Source of the DNA: CAZMLC01 sp964567125
GTDB lineage: Bacteria > Verrucomicrobiota > Kiritimatiellia > RFP12 > UBA1067
Length of the DNA: 64,000 nucleotides
Assembly: GCA_964567125.1 (NCBI GenBank)
Contig: CAZMLC010000004.1
Location: 1 to 64,000 of the forward strand
Direction of reading: 5' to 3'
Shown piece after piece: positions 53,228 to 60,552 of this stretch. How positions within the stretch are numbered: the stretch's first letter is position 1; each line of letters begins with the position of its first letter. The notes under the pieces are model-generated. The model did no database searches. It was not told where the DNA came from and worked only from the letters and a program-made list of their open reading frames with translations. The position numbers and the translations under genes were made by a program.

Positions 53228-54292
53228 CTACCATGTCCATTGATAATGCAAGCCGGAGGCGGTATGCTCACCGCGCAGCAATCCGCGTAGCGACGTACTC
53301 AAGCCGATTCCCGGCCGCGAAAGCATATCCCAGAAGGTCAGCTGTTCGTCGTAACGATAAATGCGGATACCGTCGTCGGTCTTGAGCAATTCCGCCATTT
53401 TTTTGTGCGCATCTTCGCTGTAGCCAATACCGTCAATCAGTTTGAGCTTCAGCGCCTCATCCGCAAGGAAGACGCGGCCGTCAGCCAGCGGCGCAACGAC
53501 TTCGCGCGCCAGATGGCGGTTCTCGGCAACCAGATGGACAAAGCGCTGGTGCATGGCTTGGATGATTTTCTGCACCATTTCGCGCTGTTCAGGTTTCACG
53601 TCTTGGAAGGGGTTCAGGAAGTCCTTGTTGTCGCCTGATTTGATCGTGACATCCTGGATGCCGATCTTCTGCGCCAGCTGCTTGATGTTATACGATTGCA
53701 TGATCACGCCGATCGAACCGGTTATGGTTGTCGGATGGGCAAAGATGAAATCCGCGGCGACCGCAATGTAATAGGCGCCTGAAGCGGCGACATCGCCCAT
53801 GATGGCGACGACGATGCGCGACTCATCCGCTTCCTTGAATTTCTTCAATGCGTGGAAAATAATGTCGCTGTCGGTAATGCCCCCGCCGCCGCTGTTGATC
53901 TCAAGGATAATGCCCTTCACATCCGGATCGAGCGTTGCGCGCCGGATGCTGCGCAGACTGAGTGCGGTCGAGTTTGGTTGCCACGTATGGCTTCCTTCGG
54001 CGAGCAGGATCATGCCCTCAATCGGAATGCGTACAACTTTGGTCGTGCCTGCGCCGTAGGACCACACTTCCTCAAGACTGGGAAATTCGTCTTCACCGTA
54101 GTCACCTTTCAGCGTCGCCTTGTGCTGGGTGATCATCTTGCGCATCGCGGGATCTTCATAGGCGATGACGCCAAGTCCGACGATGCCTGCGAAAACAAGA
54201 AATACCACGAATCCGAGGATGGCAAAGCCTGTAACCAGACAGCCGAAGCCGCAACCGCGCTTCGTTGTTGAAGAATCAGGATTGTTCGACAT
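53228..54292 (-). CDS. sppA: Signal peptide peptidase SppA-type protease (S49)
   Basis: 354 residues. One N-terminal membrane helix (FAILGFVVFLVFAGIVGLGV) after a short Ser/Gly/Cys-rich segment, then the S49 protease core: DPDVKGIILEINSGGGGITD, the nucleophile Ser in MGDVAASGAYYIA, TTITGSIGVIMQ and the general-base Lys region IKSGDNKDFLNPF. It is the short, single-domain form that cuts leftover signal peptides in the membrane. AGAGGAG precedes the ATG. First gene of the minus-strand division cluster. Confidence 0.92.
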   Translation of the reverse strand: MSNNPDSSTTKRGCGFGCLVTGFAILGFVVFLVFAGIVGLGVIAYEDPAMRKMITQHKATLKGDYGEDEFPSLEEVWSYGAGTTKVVRIPIEGMILLAEGSHTWQPNSTALSLRSIRRATLDPDVKGIILEINSGGGGITDSDIIFHALKKFKEADESRIVVAIMGDVAASGAYYIAVAADFIFAHPTTITGSIGVIMQSYNIKQLAQKIGIQDVTIKSGDNKDFLNPFQDVKPEQREMVQKIIQAMHQRFVHLVAENRHLAREVVAPLADGRVFLADEALKLKLIDGIGYSEDAHKKMAELLKTDDGIRIYRYDEQLTFWDMLSRPGIGLSTSLRGLLRGEHTASGLHYQWTW

Positions 54293-54401
54293 AAAACTCC
54301 TCTTTGAAAAATTTCTCTCATCTTATCAAACCTGCTCCTCGAACTCCAAGCATCATTGTGAAAAACCTTTCATGAATTGCGCGCGTTTCCGCGACTTTCA
54401 T

Positions 54402-54431
54402 TTGACTTTGTGTCGCGCAGCATGCTATGGT
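54402..54431 (+). promoter_or_regulatory. Promoter of the TGA-interrupted exported protein gene
   Basis: TTGACT at 54402-54407, an 18-base spacer and TATGGT at 54426-54431, 34 bases before the ATG. Confidence 0.6.
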
Positions 54432-54465
54432 GTAAACATTACTTAAAAGTGATGTGGAGGGATAT

Positions 54466-55023
54466 ATGTTAAAAGGTCTGTTTGCGATCAGTGTGATGGC
54501 TGTCGTTGCAGCGCATGCTCAGCTCAGACCGCTGCAGCAGAAGGTGTCGACTGGAGGAGGGCTTTCTACGCTCTCAGCCGCGCAGACGGGGATTCCCTCT
54601 GAGGCTGAAATTAGCGCGTTTAAGACCGAATCTGACAATCCTTCCAAGCCAGCGGAAAAGTTGGTCCTGGTGGCTAATCTTGCTGTACAGAAAATGACGC
54701 CGGATATGCGAAAAAAGTATACGTTTAACGGACGTGTACCTTATCGCTTGACGGTCGAGTTATTGCGGTCTTCGGCCGCAGGCGGGCGCGCAACGCGCGT
54801 GTTAGAAGGTTCCTGCAATATTGTCTTGGTGGATGCTTCGGGCGCGGTACTTAAGCGAACGAAGGAGTCCATGGCCAACCTCTGTCCTTCTTGAGGAGGC
54901 CGAGGCGGCTATCTCGGTGAGGTGGCCAAAGCAGGAACATACAAAGCGTATGTCTGGATCAAGACAAAGGCGGGCACGTTTGGTAAAGTGATTGACGCTC
55001 CGCTGCAGGTAACGACCGATTAA
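54466..55023 (+). CDS. Exported protein with one in-frame TGA (candidate selenoprotein, or nonsense-interrupted gene)
   Basis: The ATG at 54466 has GGAGG upstream and opens a signal peptide (MLKGLFAISVMAVVAAHA). After 142 codons, TGA stands at 54892-54894 directly after Leu-Cys-Pro-Ser. The same frame then runs 42 codons (GGRGGYLGEVAKAG, then TYKAYVWIKTKAGTFGKVID) to TAA at 55021. This tail has normal codon use and reads like the last strands of an Ig-like domain. A terminator lies 26 bases after the TAA, not after the TGA. Read as selenocysteine, the site is CPSU, a CxxU redox motif; read as Cys, it is a CxxCxGxG knuckle. A SECIS-like hairpin follows. A point mutation or base error (TGG or TGC to TGA) is the main alternative. 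If the TGA is a true stop, the product is 142 residues. Confidence 0.6.
54907..54927 (+). promoter_or_regulatory. SECIS-like hairpin downstream of the in-frame TGA
   Basis: Beginning 12 bases after the TGA, a 9-bp stem (54907-54915 with 54919-54927; two G-U pairs, the rest Watson-Crick) closes a GGU triloop. In E. coli fdhF the SelB-binding hairpin begins 11 bases after the UGA and carries GGUC in its loop. The bulged U of the E. coli element is not evident here. A competing 5-bp hairpin (54900-54904 with 54913-54917) is possible. Confidence 0.35.
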
Positions 55024-55048
55024 TAGATTGCGCTGAATATGCATGTCC

Positions 55049-55081
55049 GCGGGCATCCTGATGGGGGCCCGCATTTTTTTT
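55049..55081 (+). terminator. Terminator after the exported protein gene
   Basis: The GC stem GCGGGC/GCCCGC (55049-55054 with 55067-55072), extendable by flanking pairs, is followed by A and eight Ts. Its place just past the TAA supports the extended gene model. Confidence 0.85.
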
Positions 55082-55168
55082 ACCCGCCGATGCGGGTTGC
55101 TTTGTCTTGAGCATGAGCTGCTGTTTTGAAATACTGATCGTATTGTATAAAACGAATGGGGACGTACG

Positions 55169-57451
55169 ATGAAACGATCTTTTTTTAATGCATGGGTAGG
55201 GGTGTCGGTAGCGTGTCTGACGTTTTCGGTGGGCGCCGAAGATGTTGTTCAGCACGTCCTGCCCTTGATGGGGACGGACAGTTCGTTTGAATTATCGAGC
55301 GGCAATCTCTATCCCGCGATTGCGCGGCCATGGGGCATGAATTTCTGGACGCCGCAGACTGGCAAGATGGGCAATGGCTGGGTCTACAGCTATACGGCGC
55401 ACAAGCTGGTCGGCATCAAACAGACGCATCAGCCAAGTCCGTGGATCAACGATTACGGGCAGTTCTCGGTTCTGCCCGTCACCGGCAAAGCGGCATTTAC
55501 GGAGGCAACACGCTCTGCGTGGTTCTCGCACAAAGCCGAACGCGCAGAACCGCACTATTATCGCGTCTATCTGGCTGATTACGATACGACCGTTGAGGTC
55601 ACGCCGACAGAACGCGCGGCGCTCTTCCGCGTGACGTATCCGCAAACTGAGCACCCCTATTTTGTTGTCGATGCCTTTGATAAAGGCTCGTTTATCAAGG
55701 TGATTCCGGCTGAACGCAAGGTGGTTGGCTGGACCACGCGCAACGCGGGCGGGGTGCCGGCAAATTTCAAAAACTATTTCGTGCTGATCTTTGATGCGCC
55801 CTTTGCGGAAGCGCAGATCTGGTCCGGCGATGCACTCAAGCCCGGCATAACGGAATTGCAGGAGAATCATGTGGGCGCCTTGCTGCGCTTCCCTGCGACA
55901 CAGCGCGGCCAGCAGGTGCATGTGCGCGTGGCCTCCTCGTTCATCAGCGCCGAACAGGCGGAGCGCAATCTGAACGAACTGGGAACAGGGTCGTTCGATG
56001 CCCTGGTGGAACAGGGACGTCAGGTCTGGAATAGCGAATTGGGCCGCATCGCCGTGAGCGGCGGGACGCTCGATCAGCAACGTGTGTTTTATACCTGCCT
56101 CTATCGGTCGCTGCTGTTCCCTCGCATGTTTTACGAGTATAACGAAAAGGGCGAGGTCGTGCATTATAGCCCGCATACCGGTGAAATCCGGCCTGGCTAT
56201 TACTTTACCGATGCGGGTTTCTGGGATACCTTCCGGGCGTTGATGCCGCTGCTCAATCTGATCCGTCCGACGCGCAGTGCGCAGATGATGGCCGGCTTGC
56301 AGCAGTGTTACGAGGAGAGCGGCTGGTTGCCCGAATGGGCGAGCCCCGGACATCGCGATTGCATGGTCGGCAACAATTCAGCCTCGATCGTCGCCGATGC
56401 CTATCTGTCCGGCGCGCGCGAAGGCTACGATATCCAGAAACTTTACGCGGCGTTGGTCCATGGCGCTGAGAATAGTCATCCGACCCTTCGCTCGACAGGA
56501 CGCCTGGGCGCAAAGGCGTATATGGAGAAGGGCTATGTACCGCGCGATATCGGGATCAACGAAAGCGCCGCGCGGACGCTGGAGTACGCCTATGATGATT
56601 GGTGTATCTGGCGTTTGGCTGTGGCGCTCAAACGGCCGCAGAACGAAATCGACACCTTTGCGCGGCGCGCACTGAATTATAAAAACCTGTATGCCGCGGA
56701 ACAGGGGTGGATGGTCGGACGCAACGCGGATGGCACGTTTGATCCCGCCTTCAACCGCTTCAAGTGGGGTGGCGATTTTACCGAGGGGAATAGCGTGCAC
56801 TACTCGTGGTCCGTGTTCCATGATATGCAGGGGTTGATGTCGCTGATGGGCGGCCCCACGGCGTTTGTCGCGAAGCTCGACGGCGTCTTTGCTACACCGC
56901 CCTGCTTTGATGAGAGCTACTACCGTCAGGTGATCCATGAGATCCGCGAAATGCAGATCATGAATTTCGGCCAGTATGCGCACGGTAATCAGCCGATCCA
57001 GCACATGGTTTATCTCTATCCCTATGCCGGAGCTGCGTGGAAGACGCAGTATTGGGTGCGCGAAGTGATGGAGCGGCTCTACACGCCCGCTCCGGATGGC
57101 TATTGCGGCGATGAGGATAACGGCCAGACCTCGGCCTGGTATGTCTTTTCCGCCTTGGGCTTCTATCCGGTCTGCCCCGCGAGCGGCGAATACGTGCTGG
57201 GTACACCGCTCTTTAAGCAGGCGACCGTGACCTTTGAGGATGGGCGCAAACTGGTGATCCACGCGCCGGAGAACAGCGCGCGCAATCGCTTTGTGAAGGC
57301 GGTTAAAGTTAATGGCGCGGCATATACCCGTCCAGCAATCTGTTCAGATCTGCTGAAAAAAGGCGCTACGCTGGAGCTGGATATGACGGACAAACCTCAG
57401 CCGCAATCGGAATTGCGCGCCGAGGATCGTCCGTATTCGCTGACCAAGTGA
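55169..57451 (+). CDS. Exported GH92-family alpha-mannosidase
   Basis: 760 residues. Signal peptide MKRSFFNAWVGVSVACLTFS, then the N-terminal beta-sandwich with the family opening LMGTDSSFELSSGNLYPAIA and PWGMNFWTPQTG, and a C-terminal (alpha/alpha)6 barrel with GYYFTDAGFWDTFRALMPLL, GWLPEWASPGHRDCMVGNNS, HGNQPIQHMVYLY and YCGDEDNGQTSAWYVFSALG, where GDEDNGQ holds catalytic acids. GH92 enzymes are calcium-dependent inverting exo-alpha-mannosidases. The exact linkage cannot be told. It is first in a locus of sugar-degrading genes, transcribed opposite to the rest. Confidence 0.93.
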   Translation: MKRSFFNAWVGVSVACLTFSVGAEDVVQHVLPLMGTDSSFELSSGNLYPAIARPWGMNFWTPQTGKMGNGWVYSYTAHKLVGIKQTHQPSPWINDYGQFSVLPVTGKAAFTEATRSAWFSHKAERAEPHYYRVYLADYDTTVEVTPTERAALFRVTYPQTEHPYFVVDAFDKGSFIKVIPAERKVVGWTTRNAGGVPANFKNYFVLIFDAPFAEAQIWSGDALKPGITELQENHVGALLRFPATQRGQQVHVRVASSFISAEQAERNLNELGTGSFDALVEQGRQVWNSELGRIAVSGGTLDQQRVFYTCLYRSLLFPRMFYEYNEKGEVVHYSPHTGEIRPGYYFTDAGFWDTFRALMPLLNLIRPTRSAQMMAGLQQCYEESGWLPEWASPGHRDCMVGNNSASIVADAYLSGAREGYDIQKLYAALVHGAENSHPTLRSTGRLGAKAYMEKGYVPRDIGINESAARTLEYAYDDWCIWRLAVALKRPQNEIDTFARRALNYKNLYAAEQGWMVGRNADGTFDPAFNRFKWGGDFTEGNSVHYSWSVFHDMQGLMSLMGGPTAFVAKLDGVFATPPCFDESYYRQVIHEIREMQIMNFGQYAHGNQPIQHMVYLYPYAGAAWKTQYWVREVMERLYTPAPDGYCGDEDNGQTSAWYVFSALGFYPVCPASGEYVLGTPLFKQATVTFEDGRKLVIHAPENSARNRFVKAVKVNGAAYTRPAICSDLLKKGATLELDMTDKPQPQSELRAEDRPYSLTK

Positions 57452-57462
57452 GGAGTGCTGCG

Positions 57463-58635
57463 CTAGTTGCTGAAGTAGCTTGCGGCATCCTTGGGCCGGA
57501 TCTCGGTGAGGGTGCCTTTGTAATGGCGCAGCGCGATCGGCTGATAGGGATACTTGGCAATGGCCTCCTCATTGATGTCGACGCCGATGCCGGGCCGGTC
57601 GTTGATGAACATGTAGCCATCGGCGAAACGCACGGATTCGTTGCAGATCTCTTTGCGGTAGGGCACATCGCTCGACATCGTTTCCAGCAAGAAGAAACCG
57701 GGCGTTGAGGCCGCCAGTTGCAGCGTGGCCGCATTGGCCACGGGTCCGCTCGGATTGTGCGGGCAGAAGGGGATATGGTGCGACTCCGCAAGGGCCGCGA
57801 TCTTCTTCATCTCCGTGATGCCGCCGGCATGCGAGACATCCGGTTGCACGAAGTCCGCGCCCCGCGCTTCAAGCAAGGTGCGGAACTGCCAGGTATTGTA
57901 AAGGCGTTCACCGAACGAGAGCGGCACTTTGACTCGGCTGCGCAGATCCGCGATGGCTTCGATGGTGTCAGGAATGATCGGCTCTTCAAACCAGAGAATG
58001 TTGAATTGCTCTAGCGCCGCGGCGATGCGCGTGGCGGTGGGCAGGTCGAAACGTCCGTGGCCTTCGATCAAGATCTCGGCACGGCCATTGACCGCCTCGT
58101 AGACCTTTTCAATGCAGCGGATAGCCTTGCGGAAGGCCTGTGGCTCCAGCTGACGGTAGGCTGAACCAAACGGGTCCCACTTCAGTCCCTTCCAGCCTGC
58201 GGTCTCAATGGCTTCAACCGCTTTCGCGCCGAATTCTTCCGGTTCTTTTGCGCCGGCGAACCAGCCGTTGGCATAGCAGGGAACCTTCTCGCGCATTTTG
58301 CCGCCGAGCAGACGCCAGACCGGGACGTTCAGTGATTTTCCAAGGATGTCCCAGAGTGCAATGTCGATGGCGGAAATCGCGCTCATGAGCACCGGACCGC
58401 CGCGCCAGTAGGCATCGCGGTAATTGGCGTGCCAGATCTCTTCAATGTCGCGCGGATCCTTGCCGAGCATGTCGCGTTCGAGATCCTGCATCGCAGCGAC
58501 GATGGTCGCCTCTTTATACTCCAGCGTCGCTTCGCCCACACCGTAAAGCCCCGGTTCATTGGTCAACACTTTGACGAAAACCCAGTTGGTGCGGTAGGCA
58601 TTACAGACAAACGTCTTGATTCCAGTAATTTTCAT
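57463..58635 (-). CDS. Enolase-superfamily sugar-acid dehydratase (galactonate dehydratase-like)
   Basis: 390 residues from the ATG at 58635 (AAGGGG upstream). Mandelate-racemase subgroup: N-terminal capping domain, then the barrel with metal ligands in LIEGHGRFD, LWFEEPI and SFGERLYN, and the His-Asp dyad in VQPDVSHAGGITE and CPHNPSGPVANAA. The order and wording of these motifs are nearest to D-galactonate dehydratase (DgoD), although the first ligand is Glu where DgoD has Asp. It dehydrates an aldonic acid to a 2-keto-3-deoxy acid. It is next to an MFS transporter and SDR on the same strand. Confidence 0.88.
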   Translation of the reverse strand: MKITGIKTFVCNAYRTNWVFVKVLTNEPGLYGVGEATLEYKEATIVAAMQDLERDMLGKDPRDIEEIWHANYRDAYWRGGPVLMSAISAIDIALWDILGKSLNVPVWRLLGGKMREKVPCYANGWFAGAKEPEEFGAKAVEAIETAGWKGLKWDPFGSAYRQLEPQAFRKAIRCIEKVYEAVNGRAEILIEGHGRFDLPTATRIAAALEQFNILWFEEPIIPDTIEAIADLRSRVKVPLSFGERLYNTWQFRTLLEARGADFVQPDVSHAGGITEMKKIAALAESHHIPFCPHNPSGPVANAATLQLAASTPGFFLLETMSSDVPYRKEICNESVRFADGYMFINDRPGIGVDINEEAIAKYPYQPIALRHYKGTLTEIRPKDAASYFSN

Positions 58636-58657
58636 AATCAACCCCTTAATCGGCTAT

Positions 58658-59905
58658 TCATTCAATAATGCGGTCCTTCTTGAATGTCAGAACCAGCGAA
58701 CAGAAAATGGCACATGCGCCTACGATGTAGGTCAGAGAGAGTATCGTAAATCCGAGCGTCATGCCATGCGATTTTCCATAAACATCGCACAACTTTCCCA
58801 TCATCCACGGCGCAATCGATCCCAGCAGGAACGCGGTCATGGTCATCAGTCCGACCGCGGTTGCGCGGTATTTGGGCGCAACGACATCGAACAACGAAGC
58901 ATGCGTGTTCGCCTCAAAGAGTCCGCGGAAGAACCCAAAGGCCGCCATGGCGCTCCACGTCATGGCGAGCTGTGTCGAAATTCCCATCCAATAGATCATC
59001 GGCGCGCCCAGAAGCAGGGCCGCCCCCTGTATCCGCAGGCGGATCGAAGGACAGGTCGGCACGATTTTGTCCGTGAGTATGCCACCGAGCATGATTGCAC
59101 CGAAGGCGGCCGCATGGTGATAGAACATGGCTCCGCCGCCAGCTTGCGTTAAGCTGAGGTTGAACTTGTGCTGCACGAATGTAGGCGCCCAGACCACATA
59201 GGCGTTGTTTACGAAGACAACCGCGCAGAATCCCAGCGTTGCCAGCAGGGCGCTTGGCGTGCGTATGAGCACGGAGAGCGCTTCGCCGAAATCGGGTTTT
59301 GCGTCGCTGGCTGTCCCTGCGGACGGATCGCAGTCGGGCGCGGCATCGCGCAGACGGAAGATGAAGATGATCCCGAGGACAACGCCGGTTGCACCGAATG
59401 CGTAGAATGCCGAGCGCCATCCCCACTGTTCCGCAATCCAGCCTGCGAGGAAGCCGCTGCTCATCACGCCGATGTAGAGCGCGGCTTGGTGTAGGGAAAG
59501 CGCCACGGAACGCGTGGCCTTATGGTACGTAGCGAGCAGGGAATAGGCCGATGGCGCGTAGAACGATTCACCGCCTCCTGTTGCGACGCTGCGGAAGAAT
59601 ATAATGCTGAAAAGACCGCGCGCCGCACCGGTGACCGCGGTTGCCGCGCTCCAGAATAACAAACTGCACGTGATGATCCACTTGCGGCTGAAGCGGTCGC
59701 CGAGATATCCCGCGAGTGGAACCATCACCGAGAGCGTCACAAACAGGCTTGTGCCAATGAGCCCCAATTGACTGTCGGTGAGTTGAAGGTCGCCCTTGAT
59801 CGACGAGAGTACCACGCCGAAAATCGCGCGATCCGCTTGATGAAAGAAGAACGCTGCGGACAAGAGTGCCAGCAACTCCCATTTATAGTTTTTTGAGGCG
59901 TGCAT
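58658..59905 (-). CDS. MFS transporter
   Basis: 415 residues from the ATG at 59905 (AAGGA upstream), with about 12 membrane helices. The conserved loop 2-3 motif reads GYLGDRFSRKWI, and Asp/Arg pairs occur in the first helix region (HQADRAIFGVVLSSI). It looks like the anion:cation symporter branch (hexuronate and sugar-acid carriers such as ExuT/DgoT), which suits the neighbouring dehydratase; the substrate is inferred from that context. It is probably cotranscribed with the SDR upstream and the dehydratase downstream. Confidence 0.88.
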   Translation of the reverse strand: MHASKNYKWELLALLSAAFFFHQADRAIFGVVLSSIKGDLQLTDSQLGLIGTSLFVTLSVMVPLAGYLGDRFSRKWIITCSLLFWSAATAVTGAARGLFSIIFFRSVATGGGESFYAPSAYSLLATYHKATRSVALSLHQAALYIGVMSSGFLAGWIAEQWGWRSAFYAFGATGVVLGIIFIFRLRDAAPDCDPSAGTASDAKPDFGEALSVLIRTPSALLATLGFCAVVFVNNAYVVWAPTFVQHKFNLSLTQAGGGAMFYHHAAAFGAIMLGGILTDKIVPTCPSIRLRIQGAALLLGAPMIYWMGISTQLAMTWSAMAAFGFFRGLFEANTHASLFDVVAPKYRATAVGLMTMTAFLLGSIAPWMMGKLCDVYGKSHGMTLGFTILSLTYIVGACAIFCSLVLTFKKDRIIE

Positions 59906-59933
59906 AGGAATCCTTGACTCGATGAACAGTGTT

Positions 59934-60518
59934 TTAAATATCCACGTCAACCGGCATGTGCTGGGCACTGCATCCGGCATCGACCACGATGCGTTCCCCT
60001 GCGATATTGCGCGAGGCATCGGAAGCGAGAAAAGCGACAGCCTGTGCAATGTCGTCGGCAGAGGCTTCGAATCCGAGGGGACAATTTTTGCGGCGACGCG
60101 TACGGCTGACTTCGTCGAGTTTATCCCAACGGTCCGTGTAAATGTAGCCAGGCGCAACCATATTCACGCGAATGCCTTTGGGGCTCAGATCAACCGCCAT
60201 GGAACGCGTTAACGCATCAAGACCGCCCTTGCTCGCAACATAGGCGGTGCGATTGCGGATCGCACGCGTGGAGACGTTTGAACCGAGGTTGACAATCACG
60301 CCGCGGCTCTCCTGCTGAAGCATCATTTTGACCGCCTCCTGTGACACTTGAAANNNNNNNNNNNNNNNNNNNNNNNNNNNNNNNNNNNNNNNNNNNNNNN
60401 NNNNNNNNNNNNNNNNNNNNNNNNNNNNNNNNNNNNNNNNNNNNNNNNNNNNNGCAATGCCGACCCCGGTGTTGCGGCTGGCTCCTGTTACGAGTACGAC
60501 TTTGTCTTGAAAACGCAT
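59934..60518 (-). CDS. Short-chain dehydrogenase/reductase, interrupted by an assembly gap
   Basis: An NAD(P)-dependent oxidoreductase. The first 21 residues hold the cofactor loop (VLVTGASRNTGVGI, one residue longer than the usual TGxxxGxG spacing). After 100 Ns the frame resumes with 139 residues carrying Ser in VNLGSNVSTR and the catalytic Tyr-x-x-x-Lys in TAYVASKGGLDALTRSMAVD. Complete family members have about 250 residues, so some 90 residues are missing. AAGGAG precedes the ATG. The context suggests oxidation of a sugar or sugar lactone ahead of the dehydratase. Confidence 0.88.
   Translation of the reverse strand: MRFQDKVVLVTGASRNTGVGIXXXXXXXXXXXXXXXXXXXXXXXXXXXXXXXXXXFQVSQEAVKMMLQQESRGVIVNLGSNVSTRAIRNRTAYVASKGGLDALTRSMAVDLSPKGIRVNMVAPGYIYTDRWDKLDEVSRTRRRKNCPLGFEASADDIAQAVAFLASDASRNIAGERIVVDAGCSAQHMPVDVDI
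60354..60453. other. Assembly gap (100 N) inside the SDR gene
   Basis: Exactly 100 Ns, a placeholder. By SDR family length, about 270 bases are missing. Confidence 0.97.
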
Positions 60519-60552
60519 GATTTTCTCCTTGTGATGTCAAATGGTATACGGA

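Noticed and set aside
54892..54894. Global reassignment of TGA to Trp
   Set aside because: Several intact genes, such as the ModF-like gene (stop at 6164), the large glycosidase (31405) and GH92 (57451), end in TGA at the expected place, and TGG is used freely.
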